From NCBI GenBank assembly GCA_903912525.1, contig CAIWHK010000018.1, positions 62,001 through 126,000 of the forward strand: a DNA stretch of 64,000 nucleotides, read 5' to 3'. The position numbers were made by a program, and so were the translations under genes. Under the pieces are notes generated by a model. It made no database searches. It saw only the letters and a list, made by a program, of their open reading frames with translations, and was not told the origin of the DNA. The stretch comes from an uncultured bacterium (lineage in GTDB: Bacteria > Krumholzibacteriota > Krumholzibacteriia > LZORAL124-64-63). Within the stretch, counting starts at the first letter, position 1. Every line of letters starts with the position of its first letter. Positions 7,958 through 16,136 of the stretch are shown one piece after another.

Positions 7958-10249
7958 TCAGGTTCGCGGCGCTGTCGCGCCATCGGGATCCACCAGGGTG
8001 GCGAAGATCTCCACCACGTTTGCGTCGAATTGCGTGCCGGCGTGCCCGCGGATCTCCGCCAGCGCCGCCGCGTGGTCCAACCCGCTCCGATAGGGCCGAT
8101 CCTTCGTCAGCGAGAACCAGGCGTCGATGACCGCCAGCACGCGGGCCCCCAGCGGGATCCGCTCGCCGACCAGGCCGTCGGGGTGCCCGGTGCCGTCCAT
8201 GCGTTCATGATGGTGACGAATGAAGCCGCGCACGGCCGGATCCTGCACCAGCGGGGCGACCAGTTCGCAGCCCTGCTCGACATGACGGTCAACCTCGTCC
8301 CGCTCGTCCCAGCTGAGCGGGGCCGCGCCGAGCACGATCTCGTCTTCAACCCGCGCCATGCCGGCATCGTGCAGCGTCGCCGCGTACAGCAGTCGTCGCG
8401 TATCGGCCGGGCCGAGTCCCAGCGCGCGCGCCAGTTTCGCGGTCAGGTGCAGGGCCTCGGGCGTCGAGGTGGGAATACCGGTGCGGCGCGTCTGCAGCAA
8501 CACCTGCAGCGCCTCCAGCACGCGCGCCTCCTGGCCCTCGAGATGGCGCAGCGCCGTCGCGACAATGCGCGTCAGCACTTCGAGCTGGTGACGCTCCGAT
8601 TCGCCGTAGCCCGCTTCGCCGGCGCGCCGGGCGGCGACGACCAGGCCGAGGGGCTCCTCCCCGTAGACGAGCGGGCAGTAAAGGCGATCCCCGCGGCCCG
8701 CCCACGGGCCCGCCAGGGCGTCACCGGCCACGACCGCCGGTTCGGCCTGCGCGCGGCCGTCCAGCAGGAAGCGCTGCCATCCCCCGGTGAGGATCACCGG
8801 TTGCAGCCGGCGCGCATCCGGCGGCAGGCCCATCGACCCGACCGGCACGAGCGCACCGTGGTCATCGACGAGCAGCAACACTACGGACGGCGACCCGGTC
8901 AGCTCGCCGATCGCCCGCAGCACCACCGAGATCACCTGCGAGGCCCTCTCCGGCGCCACATCCAGCGCGGTTCCCTGCGGCAACTGCGACAGCTCACCCA
9001 GTTCCTTCGGCACCAGGAAGCGGAACTCGCTGCCGCCCTGGGGCAGGCGCCGCGCCTCGATGTGCCCGCCGTGAAGTTGCACGATGTGGCGGGCGATGCT
9101 CAGTCCAAGCCCCGTGCCTTCCGCCTGCTGCGCCGCGCCCTCGGCGCGGTAGAACTCGCGGAAGATGCGGCGGATATCCTCGCTGGGGATCCCGGGGCCG
9201 TCGTCCTGCACGCTCACCACGACCGACGATTCCTCCTCGGTCAGCGCGATGCGGATGTGACCGCCGGGCGGGGTGTATTTGACCGCGTTGCCAAGCAGGT
9301 TCACGATGACCTGCCGGATGAGATCGGCATCGACCTCGGCGCGCGGCAGGTACTCCGGCGCATCGACCACCACTGAAAGATGCCGCGCCACGGCAACCGG
9401 GGCGAGCGCGCGCACGGCCTCGTGGACCAGGTCCGTCATCATCACCGGCGCCAGCGTCATCAACTGGGGGCCGAACTCGACGCGCGTGAAGTCGAGGATG
9501 CGGTCGACCATGCGCAGCAGCCGCGCCGCTTCCGAGCGGATGACGCCAAGGAACTCGACCGACTGCGGAAATGCCTCGTTGCCCGGTTGCCCGAGCAACA
9601 CCTCGGTATAGGCGGTGATCGCCGTGAGCGGCGCCTTGAAGTCGTGGCTGGCCATGGCCACGAACCGCCCCTGCAGGCGGTTGAGCCGGCCAAGCGCATG
9701 GTTCTCGCCCGCCAGCCGCACGACCTCCGACTGCAGGGCGGACAGCGTCGCCAACGCGCTCAGGGCCGCCGATGCCGATGCCGCCACCGGGTACAGGGCC
9801 GCACGGCGCGCCGCCTCGGCTTCCTGACCGCACGGGCCGGCGAGGGCCAGCGCCAGCGCGACCTGCCCCGAGGGACCGATCACCGGCATCAACGTCACGG
9901 TGCCGTCGACCGGGGCCTGCGCCCACGCGCCACGCCCCGCGAGCGCCGGCTGCAGCAGCACCCAGCCCCCGGCCGGACTGCACCAGCGCGGGTCCGCGGC
10001 ACCGGGACCGGCCGCGACACACCACGGCGCGCCGCCGTCCCAGGCGGCGTCGAGCATCGGGGCCAGTGTGGAGTCGACCGCGACGGCGGCACCGGTGTTT
10101 CCCGCCACCGTGCGCAATGCCTCGAGGGCCGCTTCCATCGTCCCGACCACCGCCGAAGTCTCGCCCGCCAGCGACAGGCGCGACCAGAAGACGCCGACCG
10201 GGTCGATCTCCCGCGCGCGTTCGGTCGAACGGTGAATGACGGTGTGCAT
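7958..10249 (-). CDS. Sensor histidine kinase fused to an HD-GYP-like domain
   Basis: 763 residues. The N-terminal sensor region (about 1-180, GAF-like, no clear membrane segment) is followed by HisKA with ASHDFKAPLTAI (His about 203), HATPase with GNAVKYTPPGG, DDGPGIPSED and GTGLGLSIARH, a GAF-like domain (about 420-580) and an HD-GYP-like domain. Here the HD pair is present (LHDAGM, about 628), but GYP reads GHP in HHHERMDGTGHPDG (about 683). The downstream RPYR and FDANVVEIF elements of the family remain. It is probably cytoplasmic. It lies 11 bases after the receiver-GGDEF gene and 20 bases before a receiver gene on the same strand. A c-di-GMP hydrolysis role is possible but the changed signature leaves it open. 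Confidence 0.88.
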   Translation of the reverse strand: MHTVIHRSTERAREIDPVGVFWSRLSLAGETSAVVGTMEAALEALRTVAGNTGAAVAVDSTLAPMLDAAWDGGAPWCVAAGPGAADPRWCSPAGGWVLLQPALAGRGAWAQAPVDGTVTLMPVIGPSGQVALALALAGPCGQEAEAARRAALYPVAASASAALSALATLSALQSEVVRLAGENHALGRLNRLQGRFVAMASHDFKAPLTAITAYTEVLLGQPGNEAFPQSVEFLGVIRSEAARLLRMVDRILDFTRVEFGPQLMTLAPVMMTDLVHEAVRALAPVAVARHLSVVVDAPEYLPRAEVDADLIRQVIVNLLGNAVKYTPPGGHIRIALTEEESSVVVSVQDDGPGIPSEDIRRIFREFYRAEGAAQQAEGTGLGLSIARHIVQLHGGHIEARRLPQGGSEFRFLVPKELGELSQLPQGTALDVAPERASQVISVVLRAIGELTGSPSVVLLLVDDHGALVPVGSMGLPPDARRLQPVILTGGWQRFLLDGRAQAEPAVVAGDALAGPWAGRGDRLYCPLVYGEEPLGLVVAARRAGEAGYGESERHQLEVLTRIVATALRHLEGQEARVLEALQVLLQTRRTGIPTSTPEALHLTAKLARALGLGPADTRRLLYAATLHDAGMARVEDEIVLGAAPLSWDERDEVDRHVEQGCELVAPLVQDPAVRGFIRHHHERMDGTGHPDGLVGERIPLGARVLAVIDAWFSLTKDRPYRSGLDHAAALAEIRGHAGTQFDANVVEIFATLVDPDGATAPRT

Positions 10250-10260
10250 ACGTCCCCGCC

Positions 10261-11292
10261 TTAACTGCGCGTTTGGGGTTCGAGGTCGTCGCCAGTCGCC
10301 GTCGGGACCACGGTCCCGGTGACGGCGCTGCCGGACATGATCAATTCGGGGTCGCTTCCGCGCTGGCGGCGTTCGCGCACGACCACGCTGCGCGGTGTCG
10401 CCTTGCCGTAGCGCTTCAACTCGGCCAGCGTGTCGCTCAACTCGGCCGGGTGCGCGAATCGCCCCTGCACGCCGGGGATGAGGGCGACCGTCAGCGAGAT
10501 CAGCGGGAAACGCTCGCGCGCGCCGGCACGATTCTCGACTTCCAGCCAGCCCCGCTGCGCGTCCTCGGCGTCGTGCAGCGCCACGACGCCGGCATCGAAA
10601 TCCTCGATGATGCGCCGCGAGAGCGTGTCACAGGCCGTCGTGCCTGTGGCCAGGACGAAGTCGTCGCCGCCGACGTGGCCGATGAAGTCGCCGCCGACGC
10701 CGTACTTGTGCGCGCACGCCACCAGGACGCCGGCCAGGAACGAGATGGCGCGATCGCCCCGCGAGTACCCGTAGTGGTCGTTGAAGCTCTTGAAGCGGTC
10801 GATGTCGATGTACATCAGGGCGAAGTCCGTGCCGGCGGTCAGCCGCGACTGGACTTCCCGTTCGATGGCGAGATTGCCCGGCAGTCCGGTCAGGGGATTG
10901 GCTTCGCGCTCGCGCCGGGTGGCTTCGAGCAGGTTGGTCACCCGCAGAAGCAACTCTTCGTGATTGAAGGGCTTGACGATGTAGTCGTTCGCGCCGCCCT
11001 TCAGCCCGGTCACCTTGTCGACCGAATCGCTCTTGGCTGTCAGCATGATGACCGGCAGGCGCGCGGTCTCGAACCCGGCACGAATGATCTCCAGGACGGA
11101 AAATCCGTCCCTGCGGGGCATCATGACGTCCAGAAGGACCAGGTCCGGTCGAAAGCTGGCCACGGCTTGCCAGGCGGCCTCGCCGTCTTCAGCCAGGCCG
11201 ACCTCGTAACCGTCCTGCTCGAGCAGGAACTGCAGGATCCGGCGGATGTGCGGTTCGTCATCCGCAACCAGAATCCGGGCTTTGGCGACCAT
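10261..11292 (-). CDS. Response regulator with GGDEF domain (diguanylate cyclase-like)
   Basis: 343 residues from ATG 11292, preceded by GGGGGATCGAGA; an earlier in-frame start would add 25 residues without family support. A receiver (about 1-120; DDE, LLDVMMPRRDG, LTAKS, KPFN) is followed by a GGDEF domain opening NPLTGLPGN, with metal-binding DIDRFKSFNDHYG and active-site loop GGDDF (about 211), an acceptable but non-canonical form of GGDEF. A product-inhibition RxxD site is not evident just before the loop. The C-terminal 50 residues are rich in Ser, Thr and Arg and unassigned. First gene of the block with the two kinase/HD-GYP proteins, it is the likely c-di-GMP producer controlled by them. 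Confidence 0.9.
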   Translation of the reverse strand: MVAKARILVADDEPHIRRILQFLLEQDGYEVGLAEDGEAAWQAVASFRPDLVLLDVMMPRRDGFSVLEIIRAGFETARLPVIMLTAKSDSVDKVTGLKGGANDYIVKPFNHEELLLRVTNLLEATRREREANPLTGLPGNLAIEREVQSRLTAGTDFALMYIDIDRFKSFNDHYGYSRGDRAISFLAGVLVACAHKYGVGGDFIGHVGGDDFVLATGTTACDTLSRRIIEDFDAGVVALHDAEDAQRGWLEVENRAGARERFPLISLTVALIPGVQGRFAHPAELSDTLAELKRYGKATPRSVVVRERRQRGSDPELIMSGSAVTGTVVPTATGDDLEPQTRS

Positions 11293-11421
11293 TCTCGATC
11301 CCCCGACTGATAGGCACGGCGTGAACGGTCCCTGGGCGGGAACCGTCTTCCGCCCGACGGAACGCAAAGCTCATGCCATCAGGTCAAGTCGGTCCGGAGG
11401 AAGGCGGAAGGGCCGGCAGGA

Positions 11422-12447
11422 TCAGGAAGGGGACCCTTCGCGCCAGGAAGCCAGCGGGGCGCGGGCGAAGCTGTCGAGATTCAGGGCGTCACGGCGGCCG
11501 GCGGCCAGGTGGCACCAGCCCGCGTAGGCGATCATCGCCGCGTTGTCGGTGCAATACACCCGCTCGGGCGGCACGAAATGCAGGCCGCGCCTGGCTGCTT
11601 CGGCGGCCACGCGCTCGCGCAACCGTCCGTTCGCAGCCACGCCCCCGGCCACATAGACTGCGCGCGCATGCTTGCGGCGGGCAGCCTGGAACAACCGGTG
11701 GCAGAGCACATCGGCGATGGCTTCCTGGGCTTCGTAGCAGACGTCCGCGATCGTCTGTTCGTCGAGCGGGCGCGGCAATTCCTCGACGACCGTGCGCACT
11801 GCGGTCTTCAGGCCGCTGAAGCTGAACACCGTGCGCTGGTCGGCCAGCAGGGGGCGCGGAAAGCGGAAACGGCCGGGTGTCCCCCGCTTCGCCGCAGCGT
11901 CAATGTGCGGCCCGCCGGGATACGGCAGGCCCAGCAGCTTGGCTGTCTTGTCGAAGGCCTCGCCGGCGGCGTCGTCCAGCGTGCCGCCCAAGCGTTCGTA
12001 CACGCCGACTTCCGGCATGTGCACGACTTCGGTGTGGCCGCCCGAGACAATGAGGACGGTGGCCGGCAGCACCAGTTCGGCCGTCAGTGCGTTGGCCAGG
12101 ATGTGGCCCTCGAGGTGGTGTACCCCGACGAGCGGAAGGTCGGCTGCGAAACAGATCGCCTTGGCGGTCGACAGCCCGACCAGGAGCGCCCCCAGCAGGC
12201 CGGGGCCGGCCGTGACCGCGACACCGTCGAGGTCGGCCAGCCGCAACTGCTGCTGTTTCATCAGCAGGTCCACCATCGGCAGCAGGTTCACCAGGTGGGC
12301 CCGGCTGGCCAGCTCGGGCACGACGCCGCCGAACACGCCATGGAGGTCGACCTGCGAACTGAGCAGGTTGGCGGCCACGCCCCGCTCACTGTCGTAGAGC
12401 GCCACCGACGTGTCGTCGCACGACGTCTCGATGCCCAGGACCCTCAC
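11422..12447 (-). CDS. tsaD: TsaD, tRNA threonylcarbamoyladenosine transferase subunit
   Basis: 341 residues from GTG 12447, which overlaps the nnr stop as GTGA and has GGAGG 7 bases upstream. TsaD transfers the threonylcarbamoyl group to A37 of ANN-decoding tRNAs, together with TsaB and TsaE. The ASKHA ATPase fold is clear: N-terminal VLGIETSCDDTSVA, iron-binding HHLEGH (about 110), SGGHTEVV, and GGVAANGRLR near the C-terminus. Length matches bacterial TsaD. It is the last gene of a coupled HAD-nnr-tsaD run; tsaB and tsaE are not in the window. Confidence 0.95.
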   Translation of the reverse strand: MRVLGIETSCDDTSVALYDSERGVAANLLSSQVDLHGVFGGVVPELASRAHLVNLLPMVDLLMKQQQLRLADLDGVAVTAGPGLLGALLVGLSTAKAICFAADLPLVGVHHLEGHILANALTAELVLPATVLIVSGGHTEVVHMPEVGVYERLGGTLDDAAGEAFDKTAKLLGLPYPGGPHIDAAAKRGTPGRFRFPRPLLADQRTVFSFSGLKTAVRTVVEELPRPLDEQTIADVCYEAQEAIADVLCHRLFQAARRKHARAVYVAGGVAANGRLRERVAAEAARRGLHFVPPERVYCTDNAAMIAYAGWCHLAAGRRDALNLDSFARAPLASWREGSPS

Positions 12448-14171
12448 CGCGCGGCCTCCGGGGGCGCCGATGGCCACAGGCGCTCGCGCAGCGCGGCATC
12501 GCTGCTCGCCTCACGCTCCATCGCCAACCACTGCGGGCCGATCGCGGCGGCGACCTCGCGAACGAGCACGCCGCGACTGGACATCTCGCGCGCCGCTGCC
12601 GTCCCGGCCAGCCCGTGCACGTAGCAGCCCAGCAGGGCCGCCTCGCGGGCGCCGAGCCCCTGCGCCAGCAGGCCGCCGATGAGCCCGGCCAGCACGTCGC
12701 CCGAGCCGCCGCGCGCCAGCGCATCATCCCCGCTCGCGTTCACGTACACGCCCTCGCCGGGCACGCCGATGACCGCCGGCGAGCCCTTCAGCACGACGAC
12801 GCAGCCCCAGCGGTCGGCCGCCTCGGCCGCCAGTTCGAGCCGACGTGCCGCAACATCAGCGGTCGACATGCCCAGCAGTCGCGCGAACTCGCCCGGGTGC
12901 GGCGTCAGCACGACCTCGCGCGAAGCGAAGGCCGGCGCCCGGCCGCCGCGCGCCAGCGCATTGAGCCCGTCGGCGTCCAGCACGAGCGGCTTCGCCAATC
13001 CCGGCAGCAGGTCGCGCACCCAGGCATCGGTCGTCGGGTCGTCCCCGAGTCCCGGGCCGATCACGACCGCATCGGCGCCCGCCACAAGGCCGGCGACCTC
13101 GTCGGCAACCGGCGCCGCCAGCGTCCCGGCAGCGGTCTCGGGCCACGCGCGGATCAGCGCTTCGGGCAGCGCAACACGCAGCGGGACTTCGAGGCCAGCC
13201 GGGGCCACCAGCGTCAGCAGCCCGATCCCCGAACGTAACCCGCCGAGGCCGGCCAGATGCGCGGCGCCGCCGTAGGCGCGTGAGCCGGCCAGGACCAGAA
13301 GCCGCCCGCACTGGCCCTTGTGCACGTAAGTCGGGCGCGGCGGCAGCAGTCCCAGGTAGTCGCCGCGCTTGAGCCAGTGCCAGGGCCCGGCCTGGCGTTC
13401 GCAAAGGCCGGAATCGAAGCCGATGTCGGCGACCTCGACCTGTCCCGAGTAGTCGCGCCCGGGCGGAAGCAGCAGCCCCAGCTTGGGCAGGCCGAGGGTG
13501 ACGGTCAGGTCGGCGGCCACGGCGACCGGGTCGACGCGGCCGTCGTCGCCCGACACGCCCGAAGGGATGTCGATGGCGAGGGTGGGAACGGCGCTGTCGT
13601 TCATCACCCGCAGCAGGTTCGCCAGGTCCGCGGGCAACGGCAGGCGCGCCCCGGTGCCCAGCACCGCATCGATGGCGATGGCGCAACCGGACGCCAACTC
13701 GCGATAGACGTCGGGCCAGTCGTCCGGCCGCGGCGCCACGACCTCGACGCCTTCCGGCAGCCGCTCGAGGTTCGCGCGCGCATCAGCGGACAATTCCTTC
13801 GGCCCGGCCAGCAGCATCACGACGACAGGCGCGCCCTCCTCGGCCAGCATTCGCGCGACGACCAGGCCGTCGCCGCCGTTGTTGCCGCGGCCACAGACGA
13901 CCAGGACGGCATCGTCAGGCTGTTCATGTCCGCCCGCGTCGTCACACTCAGGATCGCCGCAGCCCTCGGGGCCGCAGCCGCACGGATGGCCCTGATCATG
14001 ATCATGAGCGTGGTCGTGACCATGCCCCCCGCCGGCGTGCTCGGACAGGAATTCCAGCGCGTAATCGGCCACCACACGGCCCGCGCGCTCCATCAGTTCC
14101 AGCGAGGGCACGCCCCCGTCGATGGTCGCGCGGTCGATCGCCGCCATCTGCTTCGCGGTGCACACCCTCAT
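12444..14171 (-). CDS. nnr: Bifunctional NAD(P)H-hydrate epimerase/dehydratase (Nnr) with His/Cys-rich insert
   Basis: 575 residues from ATG 14171 (GGAAAGG upstream, ATGA overlap with the HAD gene). The N-terminal YjeF_N domain repairs the R-epimer of NAD(P)HX (CGRGNNGGDGLVVAR, AIDAVLGTG, DIPSGVSGDDG). The C-terminal ribokinase-like domain is the nucleotide-dependent dehydratase (HKGQCGRLLVLAGS, VIGPGLGDDP, TPHPGEFARLLG, NASGDDALARGGSGDVLAG). Residues about 46-84 hold an insertion with HGHDHAHDHD followed by CGCGPEGCGDPEC, absent from the family as I know it and resembling a metal-binding loop of Ni/Zn/Co chaperones. It lies just before the nucleotide-binding glycine loop of the epimerase domain. 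Confidence 0.94.
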   Translation of the reverse strand: MRVCTAKQMAAIDRATIDGGVPSLELMERAGRVVADYALEFLSEHAGGGHGHDHAHDHDQGHPCGCGPEGCGDPECDDAGGHEQPDDAVLVVCGRGNNGGDGLVVARMLAEEGAPVVVMLLAGPKELSADARANLERLPEGVEVVAPRPDDWPDVYRELASGCAIAIDAVLGTGARLPLPADLANLLRVMNDSAVPTLAIDIPSGVSGDDGRVDPVAVAADLTVTLGLPKLGLLLPPGRDYSGQVEVADIGFDSGLCERQAGPWHWLKRGDYLGLLPPRPTYVHKGQCGRLLVLAGSRAYGGAAHLAGLGGLRSGIGLLTLVAPAGLEVPLRVALPEALIRAWPETAAGTLAAPVADEVAGLVAGADAVVIGPGLGDDPTTDAWVRDLLPGLAKPLVLDADGLNALARGGRAPAFASREVVLTPHPGEFARLLGMSTADVAARRLELAAEAADRWGCVVVLKGSPAVIGVPGEGVYVNASGDDALARGGSGDVLAGLIGGLLAQGLGAREAALLGCYVHGLAGTAAAREMSSRGVLVREVAAAIGPQWLAMEREASSDAALRERLWPSAPPEAAR

Positions 14172-14923
14172 GATTGGGCCTTTCCATCGATCGCCGTTCC
14201 GTTCAGGCGCGCCAGCACATCCAGCAGCTGCAGCAGGTCGTCGACCACATCGTCCGGCTCGGGTCCCTGCCCGGCCACCTTGTCGGCGTACTGCGAGTAG
14301 AGGTCGCCGTAGCGCGCATAGACCGTGTGCAGGCCGGCGTTGCGGCCGCCCAGGATGTCGCGCTCCTTCCAGTCGCCGATCACGATCGCGCGGTCGGCCG
14401 AAACGCCCAGCTTCTCGAGCGCCATCCGGAATCCTTCCGGATCCGGCTTGCGATGCCCGGTGTCGTCGAACGTCAGGACCACGTCGAACGCGTGCTGCAG
14501 CCCGAGCGCCGTCAGCCGCAGCCACGCCTCGAAGCGCGGCGCGTCGCTGACCACGGCCAGCTTGTAGCCGTCCTTCAGCAGGCGATTGAGCACGAGCCTC
14601 GCGTGCGGATAGAGGATCAGCGAGGCGTCGCGCGCGCGCCGGTAGGCGATGACCGCTGCGGCGAGCATGCGGTCGTCCGAGCGGCCCACGGCTTTCTCCA
14701 GGAAGAAGTTGAACACGCGCTGGTGCTCGATGCCCTTCTCCTTGTAGATCGCGAAAATCGCGTCGATCGCGTCGCGTCGCCCCATCACCAGGCCCGCGTC
14801 GATCATGGCGTCGACGGCGGCGGCGATGGAGTCCTCCTTCGCCTTCATGAAATCGGTCAGGGTGTTGTCGAGGTCGAAGATCACCGCATCAATCGCGCGC
14901 GCTGCCACATCGGCACCTTTCAT
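14168..14923 (-). CDS. HAD-superfamily hydrolase (subfamily IA)
   Basis: 251 residues with all four HAD motifs: nucleophile Asp in IFDLDNTLTD, the motif II Ser in VVSDAPR, Lys in GHRKPDPEG, and acidic motif IV in VIGDWKERDILGG. A helical cap (about 20-95) fits phosphatases of the phosphoglycolate/TIGR02253-like group. The substrate cannot be read from sequence. The stop overlaps the nnr start (ATGA). No strong ribosome site precedes the ATG. It is divergent from the CPBP protease gene across 95 bases. Confidence 0.88.
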   Translation of the reverse strand: MKGADVAARAIDAVIFDLDNTLTDFMKAKEDSIAAAVDAMIDAGLVMGRRDAIDAIFAIYKEKGIEHQRVFNFFLEKAVGRSDDRMLAAAVIAYRRARDASLILYPHARLVLNRLLKDGYKLAVVSDAPRFEAWLRLTALGLQHAFDVVLTFDDTGHRKPDPEGFRMALEKLGVSADRAIVIGDWKERDILGGRNAGLHTVYARYGDLYSQYADKVAGQGPEPDDVVDDLLQLLDVLARLNGTAIDGKAQS

Positions 14924-15018
14924 TGGCGAATCCCGCCGGCCATACTAACCTTTTCCAGCGACGAATGCACACACCCGGCTTCCGGCGGCTCCCGCGCCGC
15001 GACCAAGGACCCCGCCGC

Positions 15019-15828
15019 ATGCTGAACGAGCCGTCCCCGCCGCCTGCAGGCCTGCCTGCCCTGTGGGAAACCTGGAGCCGCGGGCGCCTGCTGGCGCTGG
15101 CCGCGATCCTGATGCTGGGCAACTTCACCTGCCAGTTGCTGTGGTACGAAATCCAACCCGGCCTTTTCGCGCCGGTCCTGGTTGGCGCCGTCGGCGGGGT
15201 CTTTCTGCCCCTTCTGATCCTGGCACGTCGCTGGCACTGGCAACCGGCCCGCGACTTCGGCCGCGACCGCCCCGGGCCGGTCGTCCTGGTGGGCGTCGTG
15301 CTGATGGCCCTGGCGGCCCTCGCCCCGGGGTCCCTGCTCGCCGAACTGTCCCTGCGCCTGCACCCGGCCGACCCGCAATGGCTGGCCCACTATGCAAAGA
15401 ACCTGCCGACGACGCCCGGGGCCATCGCGGTGGCCGTCGTGGCCGTCGTGTTCGCGGGACCCCTGGCCGAGGAACTGATCTTCCGCGGCCTGGTCCACCG
15501 CGTCTTCAGCCGTACCTGGGGGCCATGGCCCGCCATCATCGCGTCGTCGCTGGTGTTCGGACTGATCCACGGGGAACCGTGGTACCTCTTTGGCCTGGTC
15601 GCCGTGGGATTGATGCTGGCGTTCGTCTGGGAGGCGACCGGGTCGCTGACCGCGTGCTGGCTGGCGCATGCCGTCCACAACGGGGTGTCGCTGGCGGTCA
15701 TGATCGCGCAGGGGCCTGCCGGCGCCAGTCCGCAGGAGATCGAGCCCGCCGACATCGCGCTTTCGGCGGCCTCGCTGGTCATGCTGGTCCTGGTCGGCCG
15801 GTGGCTCCGGCGGGCGACGCGGCGCTGA
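15019..15828 (+). CDS. CPBP-family intramembrane metalloprotease
   Basis: 269 residues from ATG 15019 (AGGA 9 bases upstream); the frame is open further upstream but that segment is Arg-rich and lacks support. Several hydrophobic segments and the three family motifs are present: EEtype motif 1 GPLAEELIFRGLVHR, motif 2 FGLIHGEPWY, and motif 3 LAHAVHNG. These enzymes (Rce1/Abi type) cleave substrates within or near the membrane, and in many bacteria the target is unknown. It is divergent from the HAD/nnr/tsaD run and converges with the zinc-ribbon gene, 14 bases away. Confidence 0.88.
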   Translation: MLNEPSPPPAGLPALWETWSRGRLLALAAILMLGNFTCQLLWYEIQPGLFAPVLVGAVGGVFLPLLILARRWHWQPARDFGRDRPGPVVLVGVVLMALAALAPGSLLAELSLRLHPADPQWLAHYAKNLPTTPGAIAVAVVAVVFAGPLAEELIFRGLVHRVFSRTWGPWPAIIASSLVFGLIHGEPWYLFGLVAVGLMLAFVWEATGSLTACWLAHAVHNGVSLAVMIAQGPAGASPQEIEPADIALSAASLVMLVLVGRWLRRATRR

Positions 15829-15842
15829 GCCGGGCGACGCCC

Positions 15843-16028
15843 CTACTTCACGGACTCGCGCAGGCCCTTGCCGAAACTGATCTCCCCGTTGTCGATGCGG
15901 AGACTGAACCCGCACCCGGGGTTGTGGCAGACCCAGGCCTTGAAATGGATGGCCGCGCCGTCACGGCCGTAATCGGACAGCGGCAGAAGGACGCCTTCGC
16001 CGCATTTCCTGCATTCCGGATATTCCAT
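15843..16028 (-). CDS. Small zinc-ribbon protein
   Basis: 61 residues from ATG 16028, chosen because GGGAGG lies 7 bases upstream, whereas the earlier in-frame GTG would abut that site. CRKCG near the N-terminus and CHNPGC in the middle could bind one zinc ion. The rest (GEISFGKGL at the C-terminus) has no assigned function. Upstream lies an AT-rich stretch to 16136, with no neighbour close enough for an operon on that strand. The function is unknown. Confidence 0.65.
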   Translation of the reverse strand: MEYPECRKCGEGVLLPLSDYGRDGAAIHFKAWVCHNPGCGFSLRIDNGEISFGKGLRESVK

Positions 16029-16136
16029 CCCACACACCTCCCTCGGCCCGCCGGGGTCATGGGGGCCGGCCGGCCGGTCAATAACATAGCAAATTACTCA
16101 GGTATTGCGCCCCCCAAAATAACGCGCCCCGGCAGC

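Noticed and set aside
7536-7983. N-terminal extension joining the first kinase to the frame over the receiver
   Set aside because: The extension is out of frame with the receiver, which has its own full domain and ribosome site. ATG 7536 overlaps its stop as TGATG and gives a proper membrane start.
16088-16136. GGGGGCGCA motif shared with the region near 29196 as a common regulatory site
   Set aside because: Similarity is short, G-rich and differently spaced to the gene starts, not enough to separate it from composition.
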